DNA of 23,735 bases from Borreliella mayonii (lineage in GTDB: Bacteria; Spirochaetota; Spirochaetia; Borreliales; Borreliaceae), in contig NZ_CP015788.1 in the NCBI RefSeq assembly GCF_001945665.1, forward strand, positions 1 through 23,735, written 5' to 3'. Under the pieces are notes generated by a model that did not search any database, had not been told where the DNA came from, and worked only from the letters and a program-made list of their open reading frames with translations. Shown here piece by piece: positions 9,664-18,587 of the stretch; the first letter of the stretch is position 1; every line of letters begins with the position of its first letter. The position numbers were made by a program, and so were the translations under genes.

Positions 9664-9974
9664 CTAAATATTGGCTCTGAATAATATTTGATTTTCTCTA
9701 TAAAAATCCAATTCTTTAAAAAAAATTTTCAAAATATATGGGAATACTCAATTATTGAACTAATAATTGAGTATTAAATATTCTCCTTTTTTAAAATTAA
9801 AAGAATTTATTATCAATATTTACTTCATACCATACATTCTTTTAAATTAACCTCTTATCTTTAAGGGGTTTTCTTTTTATATAGAGAAAATTAAAAATCA
9901 ATTAAGCACTTTAACTTAAAACTCTTGCTAAGAAATATAACAACCTTTTTAAACTTATCCTAATTAATGCCTTT
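9664..9974. other. Gene-free spacer with two hairpins
   Basis: Holds a perfect 14-bp stem, AATACTCAATTATT (9743-9756) with its complement (9762-9775), and a terminator at 9849-9880. No coding sequence is supported. It separates the left arm of the 308-bp inverted repeat from the next IS605-type copy. Confidence 0.5.
9849..9880 (+). terminator. Orphan rho-independent terminator
   Basis: AACCTCTTA (9849-9857) pairs with TAAGGGGTT (9862-9870), one G-T pair, followed by TTCTTTTT. No gene lies upstream on this strand, so it is orphaned. Confidence 0.6.
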
Positions 9975-11150
9975 AACAAAAAATAATAAAGAATTATCCA
10001 ATTATAATTTCCATGCAATTTATATTGAGATGAATTTGTTAATAAATAGATTTATTTTGGCTATGAATATACTTTTTAATGACAATATAGGTTCCCCCAA
10101 TATAAATGAATAACTTTTGGGCCAAAAATAAGGTTTTCAGTAATACTTATCTAAATAAGTAGAATATTTTTTATTATAAATCTTTAAGGCGCTGTTTTTA
10201 TATTATTAATAAATTTAGAAGGGTTAATATTGACAATGTAATCCTTATTATAACTGAATTTATTAAGGGCCATTTCCCATAAAGAACAATTAAATATTCT
10301 TAGCAAAAGAAAAGATAAGATCCTAGCATTTGTGCATTTATGCATATATTCAACAACCAATACTATATTGATAATTAATAGAATATATGTGTGATAATAA
10401 AGCTTATAAACGCAGAATATATCTTAAAACTAATCAAAAGATATTTTTAAGGGTATTTAGATATGAAAGATTTATATAGCAAAATACTAAGTGATAAGAC
10501 AGGTTGTTATAAAAAAATAAGTAAAATTTCATTACTTATCCAAGTAAATATAAAAAAGAGTTTCCATTCCTAATAAAATAGAAGTTGATAGCTAGCTCCT
10601 TGAATGCTCAAGTTGATTAAGCTTTACATATAATAATTTATGTAAATTAAAAAAGGAAATAGAACATAAAAATTTCCTAAATATAAGAGCAAGAAAAATA
10701 GTCAAACCAAGAACTAAGCGCTAATTAAAAACCATACTAATAGAGCTCCCAATTAAAGTTATATAAAAGGAATGTTTGGAAAAATTATTAATGATTTAGG
10801 ATAGTATGGACCTATAATACAATTATTATATAAATCAAAGTGGCATAGGCCCTCTTTGTATAAAAATAAATATTTTCTATCAAGTAAACTATATGTAATT
10901 GTGATATTTAAAATATACCTCTAAAATTAAGCGATACTAGGCGGACTTGTAATGCTTTACATAATAAAGATATAAATGCAACTCTAAATCCTAAGAAATA
11001 TTATTATAAAGAAATAAAAACTAAAGCAGGAAATGCCTGAAGTAAAGTTTATGTATCTACATACCCTTTAGATAACTGTTCTTTAAAAAAACTAAAAAGC
11101 TATCATATAATGAAGCAAGAAGTTGCTTCTATAATCCTTGATTTAGAAAC
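9975..11150 (+). mobile_element. Near full-length decayed IS200/IS605-type element
   Basis: The left end begins at the shared motif AATAATAAAGAATTATC (about 9980). Remnants of tnpA lie antisense at about 10040-10300. A divergent tnpB follows on the plus strand from about 10400 to 11040, with many stops. TnpB traces include an N-terminal YKRRIYLKTNQK and a C-terminal KLSDTRRTC, then ALHNKDINATLNP, from the zinc-finger/RuvC end of the protein. A right-end hairpin GAAGCAA/TTGCTTC lies at 11112-11129. Element layout LE-tnpA-tnpB-RE is standard for IS605. Neither protein can be made. Confidence 0.75.
10354..10661 (-). repeat. Right arm of the perfect 308-bp inverted repeat
   Basis: Exact reverse complement of 9356-9663. 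This arm is in its native place inside the IS605-type copy at 9975-11150, so the left arm is the displaced duplicate. Confidence 0.95.
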
Positions 11151-11326
11151 AGTAGTTTGCTGTATGAGACAAACTTCTCTTTCTCTGCAAAATATTGCAA
11201 AAAACATTCTCTTAAAAATCAACAAAAACTACTTATATAGCTAAAATTTTTATAAATTTTAGACTTAATAGATAAAAACAGTTTACTAAAATTATTCAAG
11301 GCTGCTATCATATAATAAGCTATATA

Positions 11327-12010
11327 ATGAAAAATAAAACTTTTATATTCTTAATATTTTTGATTCAAAATTTGGCAATATATGCTCAAAACACAAACTA
11401 TGAATTTAAACAAGCCAAAATGAAAAATCTAAAAGGAATATTTATTAATTATAAAGTCTATCTAACAGAAAATTTAGCAATTGATAATGTAAAAACTCTA
11501 AACCATATTTCTACATTCAAAATCAATCTTGTTATTGACAAAAAAATTGCAGCTTCTATTAAAAATGAGCAAGATGTAATTAGGGCCGGAAATGAATGTG
11601 GAATCTTTTTAGAATTTCAAATAAATCACCGCACATACTATGCCAAATTTTCATCAATAAAATATATTTTACAAGCAATTGAGAGTTTTGCTAAAATTAA
11701 AAATACAATTAATAATTCAGAAATTAAAAATCTTGAAGGTAACGGAATTTTTTTATACAAAAATGGTCTCTCATACAATTTAAAAACAGATTTTCAAGAA
11801 ACAGCAATATTTGTAAATTTTCTTGGCTTTAAAGATAATACCGGAAGACCTTATTTTATCTTTTACTATGACAATATAGACAATAAAGATAAACATTTAA
11901 AAACAATCTTAATTTCCTTTGAAGAATTCCATAATGGAATAAGAGAAGGGCTATTCTTACTGAGAAATGAAAAGGCCATACTAGAATTCATTAATCTTTC
12001 AAAAGATTAA
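11327..12010 (+). CDS. Exported protein of unknown function
   Basis: A 227-residue protein with a signal peptide (MKNKTFIFLIFLIQNLAIYA, cleavage likely between A and Q), so probably periplasmic or secreted. There is no lipobox cysteine. The mature part is mixed alpha/beta, with a possible core around YKVYLTENLAIDNVKTL and FINLVIDKK-like strands; no catalytic motif is recognised. The start lacks a good ribosome-binding site: AAGG is about 25 bases away. The gene begins about 180 bases after the right end of the IS605-type element and converges on the BBD10-type lipoprotein. Its place matches BBD09 of lp17, as I recall, but that name is uncertain. Confidence 0.75.
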   Translation: MKNKTFIFLIFLIQNLAIYAQNTNYEFKQAKMKNLKGIFINYKVYLTENLAIDNVKTLNHISTFKINLVIDKKIAASIKNEQDVIRAGNECGIFLEFQINHRTYYAKFSSIKYILQAIESFAKIKNTINNSEIKNLEGNGIFLYKNGLSYNLKTDFQETAIFVNFLGFKDNTGRPYFIFYYDNIDNKDKHLKTILISFEEFHNGIREGLFLLRNEKAILEFINLSKD

Positions 12011-12145
12011 TACAATAGATAATATTAAAAACATTCTAAAATCGATATCGTGTTACAAATCAATATCAAAAAATTTGTTTATACTAAATATCCTTAATTT
12101 TATATACTTTTAGCAACTGGAGCTTAAAAATTATTCAAATTTAAG

Positions 12146-12724
12146 TCAACTACCACCAAGTAATTTAGCTTTTAAATTAAAATCGTCCAAAAACTTTTTA
12201 AAAGGAACCTTATTAAAACTTACAATAACATCATTTCTAAATGCATAAATTCTAAATGCCGCTATATTATCATTACCTAAAGCAACAAATCTTATAAATT
12301 CGCTTTCCGAAATAATAAATTTATAAATTTCTACCTTAATATTTTTTTCAGTAATCACTGTTGTATGATCATAAGGAAAATATGAATCATAAAAATCATT
12401 ATAATAAACAACGCGCTTGCTATTCTCTGAAACTAACTCTGCTTTAGACTCAAACCTAGTATCTGTGATTATCTTTTCAAGCTTTATTTGACCAGAATTT
12501 TTGGATTCAACTCTAACTAAAATAAAATACTCCCTTTTATTTTTTAACTTATCATATTTAATAGAAATTACAGACTTAAATATTCCATCTCTAGAATAAT
12601 TTACCCCAATATCATATTGTGAATCTAATACTTGAGAAAACCTATCATAAGCTATTTGATAAGTTTGACAAGAAACTAAAAAAAATACCAAAATAAAACA
12701 CTTTAAAATAAATTTTGAATTCAT
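12146..12724 (-). CDS. BBD10-type lipoprotein
   Basis: A 192-residue predicted lipoprotein. The ATG at 12724 follows a strong AAGGGAGG site. The leader ends in the lipobox L16-V-S-C19. The mature protein is beta-rich with alternating polar/hydrophobic stretches (IKLEKIITDTRF, VRFVALGNDN-like) and ends NLKAKLLGGS; no enzyme motif is seen. It matches the lp17 lipoprotein BBD10 in size and place, by recall. It is divergent from the 12953 gene across a 228-base intergenic region. Inner-leaflet versus surface location cannot be told from sequence. Confidence 0.8.
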   Translation of the reverse strand: MNSKFILKCFILVFFLVSCQTYQIAYDRFSQVLDSQYDIGVNYSRDGIFKSVISIKYDKLKNKREYFILVRVESKNSGQIKLEKIITDTRFESKAELVSENSKRVVYYNDFYDSYFPYDHTTVITEKNIKVEIYKFIISESEFIRFVALGNDNIAAFRIYAFRNDVIVSFNKVPFKKFLDDFNLKAKLLGGS

Positions 12725-12892
12725 TAAAACCTCCCTTTAGTTTATCTTATATTTATTTTTATAAAATTTCTCAAAAATCAGAAAATTAAATAATATAATC
12801 AATTCAAATAAAAACATTCTAATTTTAAAGCTTGAATTAAAATTAAAAAACTATTATTATTAGGTGTTGTTCTAGCAAAAACCAATTTAAAA

Positions 12893-12911
12893 GATTAGAT
12901 ATAATCTAATC
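12893..12911. promoter_or_regulatory. Dyad between divergent genes
   Basis: GATTAGAT-ATA-ATCTAATC, a perfect 8-bp dyad 42 bases before the GTG start of the 12953 gene. Its place between divergent genes suits an operator, though this is inference. Confidence 0.4.
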
Positions 12912-12952
12912 CCAATTTATATAAATTTCAAAGTGCATCTATAGGAGAAATA

Positions 12953-13906
12953 GTGTATACTGACCCAAGGTCAATTATTAATACTTACTTTGTAAAAAAC
13001 AAAAAAATATTTATTATCAACCCCATAGCTTTAAAATTTGAACTTAATTTCGAAAAAACTATTCAAACAAACTCAAAAGAGAATATAGCGCTTAAAACAT
13101 TTAAAGGTGGAGTCATTAGCTTAAAATTAAGATCGAATGAATTTTCTAAATTACCAAAAGACATTCTAAAAGGAAACCTTGAATTTTATATTAACTACGT
13201 AAGTGAAGAAAAACTCAAAATAGTTTACGACATGATGGTAGTCAAAGTTTATACAATTGATTTAAAATCAAGAAATAAAGATGAAATTTACCTAATTGGG
13301 CTTAAAATACTTGGCTCTATTTATAGAAAAGAGAATATAGACAATGCGTTTATTCCTATTATAAAAAATAACAATACTTACCTTTTTGAAAACAAATCAA
13401 ACAGCAAAAAAGTTAATTTACTATTAAAAGGCATCGACAAGACCATTGAACTTCCCTTTTTAACAAAAATCAGCTATTCAAATATTAAAACTATTAATAC
13501 AAATGATATAAAAACTAATGAAAATTTAAATGTAAACATTAAAACAGCAAATAGAATATTAATAAATCTAAGCACAAAAATCTACGAAGAACTAATCTTA
13601 ACAAATTCAAATCAAATAAAAACTATCAACAACAAGCAAAAAATTTTAAAGACGTTAGGATCTTTTATTGAAAATGAGAATGGATTGGGAGGCAAAATAA
13701 AGTTAATCTTTCTAAAAAGAACAAATTTTTTAACTAAAAACTTAAACTTAAATGACTTAGACTTTATATTAAATGACATCAATATTATACAAGAAAATAG
13801 CTGTATCAGAATTGACATCACTTTATTAGAAGATAAAATCGAAAAAAAATACCTAAACCGAATCTCAAATATAAACCCATTTCTTAAAAATATCACATTA
13901 TTGTAA
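12953..13906 (+). CDS. Conserved hypothetical protein (BBD11-type position)
   Basis: A 317-residue cytoplasmic protein with no signal peptide or membrane segment. A GTG start at 12953 is fixed by AGGAG at 12943-12947, five bases upstream. The sequence is Lys/Asn/Ile-rich, with alternating strands (KIFIINPIALKFELNF; FKGGVISLKLR) and a GGKIKLIFLKR segment near residue 247. The C-terminal half looks duplicated in style with the N-terminal half (LKTFKGG versus GLGGKIKL), though not clearly homologous. No family is recognised. It stands directly upstream of the 14054 and 14536 genes on the same strand and could be plasmid-maintenance related by position only. Confidence 0.75.
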   Translation: MYTDPRSIINTYFVKNKKIFIINPIALKFELNFEKTIQTNSKENIALKTFKGGVISLKLRSNEFSKLPKDILKGNLEFYINYVSEEKLKIVYDMMVVKVYTIDLKSRNKDEIYLIGLKILGSIYRKENIDNAFIPIIKNNNTYLFENKSNSKKVNLLLKGIDKTIELPFLTKISYSNIKTINTNDIKTNENLNVNIKTANRILINLSTKIYEELILTNSNQIKTINNKQKILKTLGSFIENENGLGGKIKLIFLKRTNFLTKNLNLNDLDFILNDINIIQENSCIRIDITLLEDKIEKKYLNRISNINPFLKNITLL

Positions 13907-14053
13907 AATTTTAGTCAAATAAATTACTGTAATCTGCCCAACCACATAATCTAATGACTCTTAATAAACACCTTAACAAAAGGATTCAATATATAACCAA
14001 ACTCCTTGAAACTAACACACAATATATAATAAAATAAAATTAATGAGGTACTT

Positions 14054-14380
14054 ATGTTAAGTATTAATGGTGTAAGACTTTATTCTTTAAAAGAATTCCA
14101 AAATATATTAGAAGATTCTTATAATCTTTCAATTAGCAAAAATACTATATCTAAAAAATCAAAAATTTTAAAATGCGCAATCCATGTAGACAACCGTCCT
14201 TACCTTTTAGAAGATTTTTGCACATATTTTCTAATGGACTTTAGAAGACCCAAACCTATAACAAATAGCATAAAAGAAACAATTCAATTAAGAATTGAGC
14301 AAGCAAAAAAAATAATGAACCGAAAATCCACAAAACATGAAATACAAATTGCTTCTAAAAAGATAGGTTATATTTTATAA
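14054..14380 (+). CDS. Small hypothetical protein upstream of the replication gene
   Basis: A 108-residue basic protein. The ATG at 14054 follows TGAGGT. A TATAAT at 14025-14030 may be its -10, without a good -35. Residues about 10-40 (YSLKEFQNILEDSYNLSISK, then NTISKKSKI) look like a helix-turn-helix or MerR-like 'sense then bind' N-terminus, and the C-terminal third is a basic helix (RIEQAKKIMNRKSTKHE). DNA binding is plausible but unproven. The stop is 10 bases before the promoter of the replication gene, so a regulator of replication is a fair guess. Confidence 0.65.
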   Translation: MLSINGVRLYSLKEFQNILEDSYNLSISKNTISKKSKILKCAIHVDNRPYLLEDFCTYFLMDFRRPKPITNSIKETIQLRIEQAKKIMNRKSTKHEIQIASKKIGYIL

Positions 14381-14389
14381 TCCATTACA

Positions 14390-14418
14390 TTGACATTTTA
14401 AAAAAATTGTTATAAAAT
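14390..14418 (+). promoter_or_regulatory. Consensus promoter of the replication gene
   Basis: TTGACA (14390-14395), 17 bases, TAAAAT (14413-14418). This is the best sigma-70 promoter noticed in the window, giving a leader of about 110 bases before the ATG at 14536. Confidence 0.65.
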
Positions 14419-14488
14419 ATAACAAAAAGCTAATTATTTTGTTTGTAATGCATCAAAAACTTAAAACGCAAGCCAAATAATTGAAAAA

Positions 14489-14523
14489 GCTTCTGAAACC
14501 ACAACAAATTTAACTTCAGAAGC
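14489..14523 (+). promoter_or_regulatory. Leader hairpin ending at the ribosome site of the replication gene
   Basis: GCTTCTGAA (14489-14497) pairs with TTCAGAAGC (14515-14523), a perfect 9-bp stem with a 17-base loop. The stem ends immediately before AGGA, which serves ATG 14536. In the mRNA it would sit against the ribosome site and could tune replication-protein synthesis. Confidence 0.5.
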
Positions 14524-14535
14524 CAGGATAAGATA

Positions 14536-15648
14536 ATGATAATAAAAATAAAAAATAATGTCAATACAAATTTTAATAATCTCATAACATTAGAAGAAAT
14601 TATAAAGTACAATCAAAAAAATGCAAACTCTAATTTAATAGAATTAAAACACTCAAGACTAAAATCATATTTAACTAAAAAAAAGGCCATATACCAAAGG
14701 ATACTCAAGGTATGCTGGGCAATCGAGCTTAAAAACAAAGAATACTATAAATCTAACAAAATTAAAACATATTCCACAATAGAAATATATAATATAGTTA
14801 ATAAATGTCTTGCAAAAGATAATAAAAAAATATCAATCAGGACTTTAGAATATGATATATCATTTTTAAATCAAATACTCTTAATAACAACAAAACTAAA
14901 ACATTTAGGTAAAGATAATGGAAGCTTTGCATTTTATATACAAAACAAAAATCTTTGGAAACACCGTTTTACAATTATTCAAGAAGCAATTAATGAAGAA
15001 ATAAAAGAATATTTAAAAGACAAAAAAATAGTATCTAACTTTTCTAAAGAAATTAACAATGCTATAAACAAGAATAATATAAAAAATATAAGACCTAACA
15101 GCTCATCTGCAGATGAATCAACTGCAGATGTTATACCTAAAGGTATAAAAGATATATATAAGATAAAGAATTCTACAGAAAAAAACAATGAAAAAATAAA
15201 TAAAATTTCCTATAAAGAATATATAGCGAATAAGTTAGTAAAAGTTCACAAAATAGAAAAACTCCAAATAGCAAAAATACTTAAAATAAGCAACAATGAA
15301 AAAACATATGTAAATGCATTAAGAAACTTAAAGTTAGCAATAGAAAAATATAAAAAAGAATATAATATTGAAGATATTTCAAATCATTTTATAAAAGAGT
15401 TTAAAAATAAATATAGTAAGAAAATATGGATGATGAACGGAAAAACCGAAAAAACAAATGACTTTAATGAAATTTGGGAAAAAAGATTTAAAAAAACCTT
15501 TTTAAATAAAAATTTTACAAAAGAATATCAAAATGAACATGAAAAAGAGAATAAAAAAATTGCTAATAACAAAAAAAGAATAAATGTTCTTTTTTCTAAA
15601 AGCAAAGGTTTCAAAAGAATAAGAAAAATTAAAATAAATTTAAATTAA
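14536..15648 (+). CDS. Plasmid replication protein, PF57/PF62 type (BBD14-like)
   Basis: A 370-residue, very basic protein of the Borrelia orfA group (PF57/PF62), the replication initiators of these plasmids; on lp17 the member BBD14 is enough, with flanking DNA, for autonomous replication. Residues about 25-170 hold the family core: KKAIYQRILKVCWAIELKNK, YSTIEIYNIVNKCLAKD, SIRTLEYDISFLNQILL, then GSFAFYIQNKNLW, a winged-helix-like arrangement. A Ser/Asp-rich linker follows (SSSADESTADV, about residues 190-202), then a Lys-rich helical tail. Length is normal. It lies mid-molecule, as expected for bidirectional replication of a linear plasmid, and has its own promoter and leader hairpin. The exact paralogous family (57 or 62) is not settled. 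Confidence 0.85.
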   Translation: MIIKIKNNVNTNFNNLITLEEIIKYNQKNANSNLIELKHSRLKSYLTKKKAIYQRILKVCWAIELKNKEYYKSNKIKTYSTIEIYNIVNKCLAKDNKKISIRTLEYDISFLNQILLITTKLKHLGKDNGSFAFYIQNKNLWKHRFTIIQEAINEEIKEYLKDKKIVSNFSKEINNAINKNNIKNIRPNSSSADESTADVIPKGIKDIYKIKNSTEKNNEKINKISYKEYIANKLVKVHKIEKLQIAKILKISNNEKTYVNALRNLKLAIEKYKKEYNIEDISNHFIKEFKNKYSKKIWMMNGKTEKTNDFNEIWEKRFKKTFLNKNFTKEYQNEHEKENKKIANNKKRINVLFSKSKGFKRIRKIKINLN

Positions 15649-15767
15649 TATTTTTATATAACAAAAAGTCTAATCATATCCGGATTCTATTTTTACAAAA
15701 ATTTTTCATTTCTTTTCAGGTAAATTAATATTTTGTTTATAAATAAAAATTATTTATATTAATTGCC

Positions 15768-15781
15768 TTACTTGCAAGTAA
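15768..15781. repeat. 14-bp palindrome
   Basis: TTACTTGCAAGTAA reads the same on both strands. It lies 120 bases after the replication gene, in a gap of about 270 bases otherwise without features. It could be a protein site near the origin. Confidence 0.4.
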
Positions 15782-15918
15782 AAAAGACTTCGGGCAAAAT
15801 TTTATATTTTTTATTTATTATAAGCAGTTTGTCATTTATAATGATACAATTTAAATCAACTCAAATTAAAAGCTCATACAATTCATAAATAAAGAGAAAA
15901 TCATTTTGTTTTTACTAA

Positions 15919-16212
15919 TCATTTTCTTTTGCAATATATATGTGTTTTATCAGAATAATCTGAAACATTAGATAATCTAGAATAATAAGAATGACTTTTA
16001 TTATTATTCTCATCCAATTTAATTTGAGAATTTTTGATTTCAGACTCTTTTTTACTTGAACATTGATAATCCGAATTATCCATATATTTCTTTTCAAAAT
16101 CAGAAATAGCATCTATTTTGTTTAGATCGTTATTTCTTGATAAATCACAACCCAATACTAATAAAAAAGTTAATATTATGGATAATAATGAAATAACAAA
16201 TTTTTTGTTCAT
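15919..16212 (-). CDS. Small lipoprotein
   Basis: A 97-residue predicted lipoprotein. The ATG at 16212 follows GGGAGAAA. The leader is MNKKFVISLLSIILTFLLVLGC, with lipobox L-V-L-G-C. The mature part is short (about 75 residues), hydrophilic and Ser/Asn/Asp-rich (NNDLNKIDAISDFEKKY; DENNNKSHSYYSRL) without recognised domain, and may be a truncated copy of a larger lipoprotein. A second cysteine (YQC) lies mid-protein, and another near the C-terminus. It is convergent with the replication gene. Position matches BBD15 of lp17 by recall; this is uncertain. Confidence 0.65.
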   Translation of the reverse strand: MNKKFVISLLSIILTFLLVLGCDLSRNNDLNKIDAISDFEKKYMDNSDYQCSSKKESEIKNSQIKLDENNNKSHSYYSRLSNVSDYSDKTHIYCKRK

Positions 16213-16744
16213 AAATCTTTTTCTCCCTAATTTTAATAATCAAAATTTACCTTACAAAAACTAAAAAAAACATAAGTAAAACATATTTCAAAATTAAGCA
16301 TTATTGTAATACATAACTAATTTCATTTTTTATATAACACAATTAATTTAAATTTATATTTATTTTTTAGCCATGAAAATTATATTCTAAATTAACAATT
16401 TTTTAAAGCAAAATTTGCACAAAATTATATACTCATATAAATAAATAGAAATAAATAAAAAATAAAAAAAATATTATTTCATAAATCCAGAATAACGTAT
16501 TAAATCATTCTTTCTTTAAAATAAAAATTTAAAATTAATTCTAAAAAAGAGATTTATTATAAATTAGAAACATTAAAAATCTTAAAAGAAGCTAAAAATA
16601 ATGGATATTATAAGCTCTGATTGGTATAAAAGTTTTAATGTTTTTCCTAAAAATTTTAGACTTTAAAGAATACAAGTTTATTATTATTTTTAATAAATTG
16701 CTAATGCAATATAACTAAGGATTTATGAAAGAAGCGACTTTTAA
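16213..16744. other. Gene-free AT-rich stretch
   Basis: Long A/T tracts and no open frame with coding character. The first 100 bases include the promoter zone of the 15919-16212 lipoprotein. Nothing else is supported. Confidence 0.5.
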
Positions 16745-17580
16745 ATAAACTTTACAAAGAATTTAACCTATAATCTATATGTAATTTAGACGGAGATCTA
16801 TTTGTAAAATAGATATTATTTTGACTTTGAATACATTGTTTAATGATATCAATAAAGGCTTTTATAGAAATTTTTCAAAAGCATTTAGATTTGTAAGATT
16901 TTTATATAACAAAATATTAAGTGATAAAATAGACTATTATGAAAAAATAAGCAAAATCTTATTAGTTGTTTAAGTAAATATAAAGGAGCGCTTATATTAC
17001 TAAAGGAAGTTAATAGCTTAGCTACTTTATAGCACATGTATTGAATTAAGCTATGAGTATAATAATTTTTATAGAGAAATCAGAAAAGCAAATAGAATTC
17101 AAAAATCTCTTAACTATAAGCACAAGAAAAATAGGCAAACTTTTAGAGCCAATAATAAAAAGACTCAATAAGAATAGAAAATGAATATAAAGCTATTTAA
17201 AATAGGGCTTGTTTTGTGGTCTACATGGAAGCATTAAAATCAGCGAAATTATTAAAAATATAGTAGTAGAAAAAAATATACTATAGTAAATACTATGTTT
17301 TAGTAGCAGTTAAGTTTTTGGGTATTGAAAACAACAATAAAATTAAAGATGCTAAAAAAAAAGAGATAGTTGGTATTGATACGAATCAAATACTTTTTAG
17401 TAAGTATTAAGAAAGTTGAAAAAACCAATCATCCTAAATATCTTCTAAAAATAAAAATAAACTTAATAAATATCAAAGAAAGCTATCAAAAATACAAAAA
17501 GATCCTATTAATAGAGTTAAATCTAGATTAAGAGTTGTTAAGCCACATGAGAAAATTTCAAATCAAAAAAACTTTTACAT
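16745..17580 (+). mobile_element. Truncated IS605-type copy (tnpB remnant)
   Basis: A left-end-like segment at about 16750-16850 is joined directly to tnpB, the antisense tnpA region being deleted. TnpB traces: IVGIDTNQILFSKY near 17365-17410 (the first RuvC-like Asp segment; VGID) and KYQRKLSKIQKDPINRVKSR, RVVKPHEKISNQ near 17460-17570. The copy stops about 17580 without the C-terminal domain or right end. It precedes the 3' side of the BBD18-type gene. Confidence 0.7.
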
Positions 17581-17661
17581 AAATTATCTTTTTTTAGATT
17601 TTCATTTTTTCTATTTGCTCTAAACTTATTGGTTTAGAAGCTGAATGTTTTTATTCTCTTT

Positions 17662-17742
17662 AAAAAAGAAGTCCCTACCCCTAATCTTATTTGGAGAGGA
17701 TTAATAGGGGTGTTGGGGACTGTTGGTAGATTGTTTTCTACC
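17662..17742 (-). terminator. GC-rich double hairpin downstream of the BBD18-type gene
   Basis: AGTCCC (17670-17675)/GGGACT (17716-17721) and CCCCTA (17678-17683)/TAGGGG (17705-17710) make a long interrupted stem, with a second stem GGTAGA (17725-17730)/TCTACC (17737-17742) beside it. On the minus strand the large stem is followed by TTCTTTTTT (17669-17661 region), so it can end the BBD18-type transcript, whose stop is about 85-155 bases before it. It is much more GC-rich than its surroundings and larger than needed for a terminator; a stable 3' UTR or small RNA is the alternative. Confidence 0.55.
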
Positions 17743-17825
17743 TTGTATATATAATATTTTATTTTTTTAATTTTGTAAATATTATTTAATAATAATAAAT
17801 AAAATTTGGCTTTTTCAGCAAAATG

Positions 17826-18491
17826 TTAAATTCTGGCTTCTTTTTTATGATTTCCTTTTAATTTTTTAATTGTGCTGTTTGTTTTAACATTCTGCTGTTG
17901 TGATTGATGACTTTCAATTTTATTGATGGCTTTTAAAAGCCTTATTTGCCCCCTATTAAGAGCTTTTCCCTCATGTTTGAGCTTCAAAGGGTTTAATTTT
18001 TGATTTATTTTTTGAATTTCTCTGATTTCTTCTTCAGTTGGTTCATAATTAATCCATTTTTTATCTATCCAGCCTTTTTCCCATTCATAATAGCTTTCAT
18101 TGAAGTTGGTTCTGTTTTGTTCGTCGAAGTGCCTTGCTAGTGCAGCAATTATTTTTGTTCCATATTTAAGCATTTTTTCTGTTTCTGTTTTTGTAATAAA
18201 CGTGTCGTAATCATAATTTTCCCCAGTTTGCATATTAACAATATCAACTATAAGTTTAAAAGTATTTATGCAATTCATTGCAATATTTATGGATGAAAAA
18301 TTGGGATCACTAAGTGCCTTAATATTAAGTTCATATTTTTTCTTTAAACTTACGGGAATTTTAAAAAAGTCAATTATAAAGCCATTTACTTTTGCTCGAT
18401 AATTGGCTTCATATTGGGAATTCCCAAAGAAAGTTCCTTTTATGCCTCCAATTGTATATTCATTATAGTTTTTTTTTATTTCTTTTTGCAT
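17826..18491 (-). CDS. BBD18-type regulator of RpoS/OspC expression
   Basis: A 221-residue cytoplasmic protein, start ATG 18491 after AAAAGGA. It matches BBD18 of lp17 in length, strand and position between transposase remnants. In B. burgdorferi BBD18 lowers RpoS level and so OspC and other tick-to-mammal genes, and is needed for survival in the tick; its mechanism is not fully known. The sequence shows no classic DNA-binding motif: mixed N-terminus (YTIGGIKGTFFGNSQYE), a helical middle (NCINTFKLIVDIVNMQTGE), a WEKGWIDKKWINYEPTEEE segment, and a Lys-rich tail (KKLKGNHKKEARI). A 20-bp inverted repeat lies 54-96 bases upstream of the start and a GC-rich hairpin downstream. The name is from recalled family knowledge. 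Confidence 0.8.
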   Translation of the reverse strand: MQKEIKKNYNEYTIGGIKGTFFGNSQYEANYRAKVNGFIIDFFKIPVSLKKKYELNIKALSDPNFSSINIAMNCINTFKLIVDIVNMQTGENYDYDTFITKTETEKMLKYGTKIIAALARHFDEQNRTNFNESYYEWEKGWIDKKWINYEPTEEEIREIQKINQKLNPLKLKHEGKALNRGQIRLLKAINKIESHQSQQQNVKTNSTIKKLKGNHKKEARI

Positions 18492-18544
18492 TTTTATCCT
18501 TTTAAAATAAAATATATTATTATAATCGATATATTACAATATAA

Positions 18545-18587
18545 TACTATGTATTAATTGATATTATATATCAATTAATACATAGTA
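18545..18587. promoter_or_regulatory. 20-bp perfect inverted repeat upstream of the BBD18-type gene
   Basis: Left arm 18545-18564 (TACTATGTATTAATTGATAT), three-base loop TAT, right arm 18568-18587, fully complementary. It lies 54-96 bases before the start codon, where a promoter and operator are expected. No T tract follows on either strand, so a protein-binding operator is favoured over a terminator. Confidence 0.6.

Noticed and set aside
13612..13896. Minus-strand hydrophobic frame inside the 12953-13906 gene
   Set aside because: Shadow of the Lys/Asn/Ile-rich coding strand; no ribosome site of note.
14979..15188. Minus-strand frame inside the replication gene
   Set aside because: Antisense shadow of a Lys-rich coding region.
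15915..16112. Alternative frame over the small lipoprotein gene
   Set aside because: The other frame has a proper start, ribosome site and lipobox.
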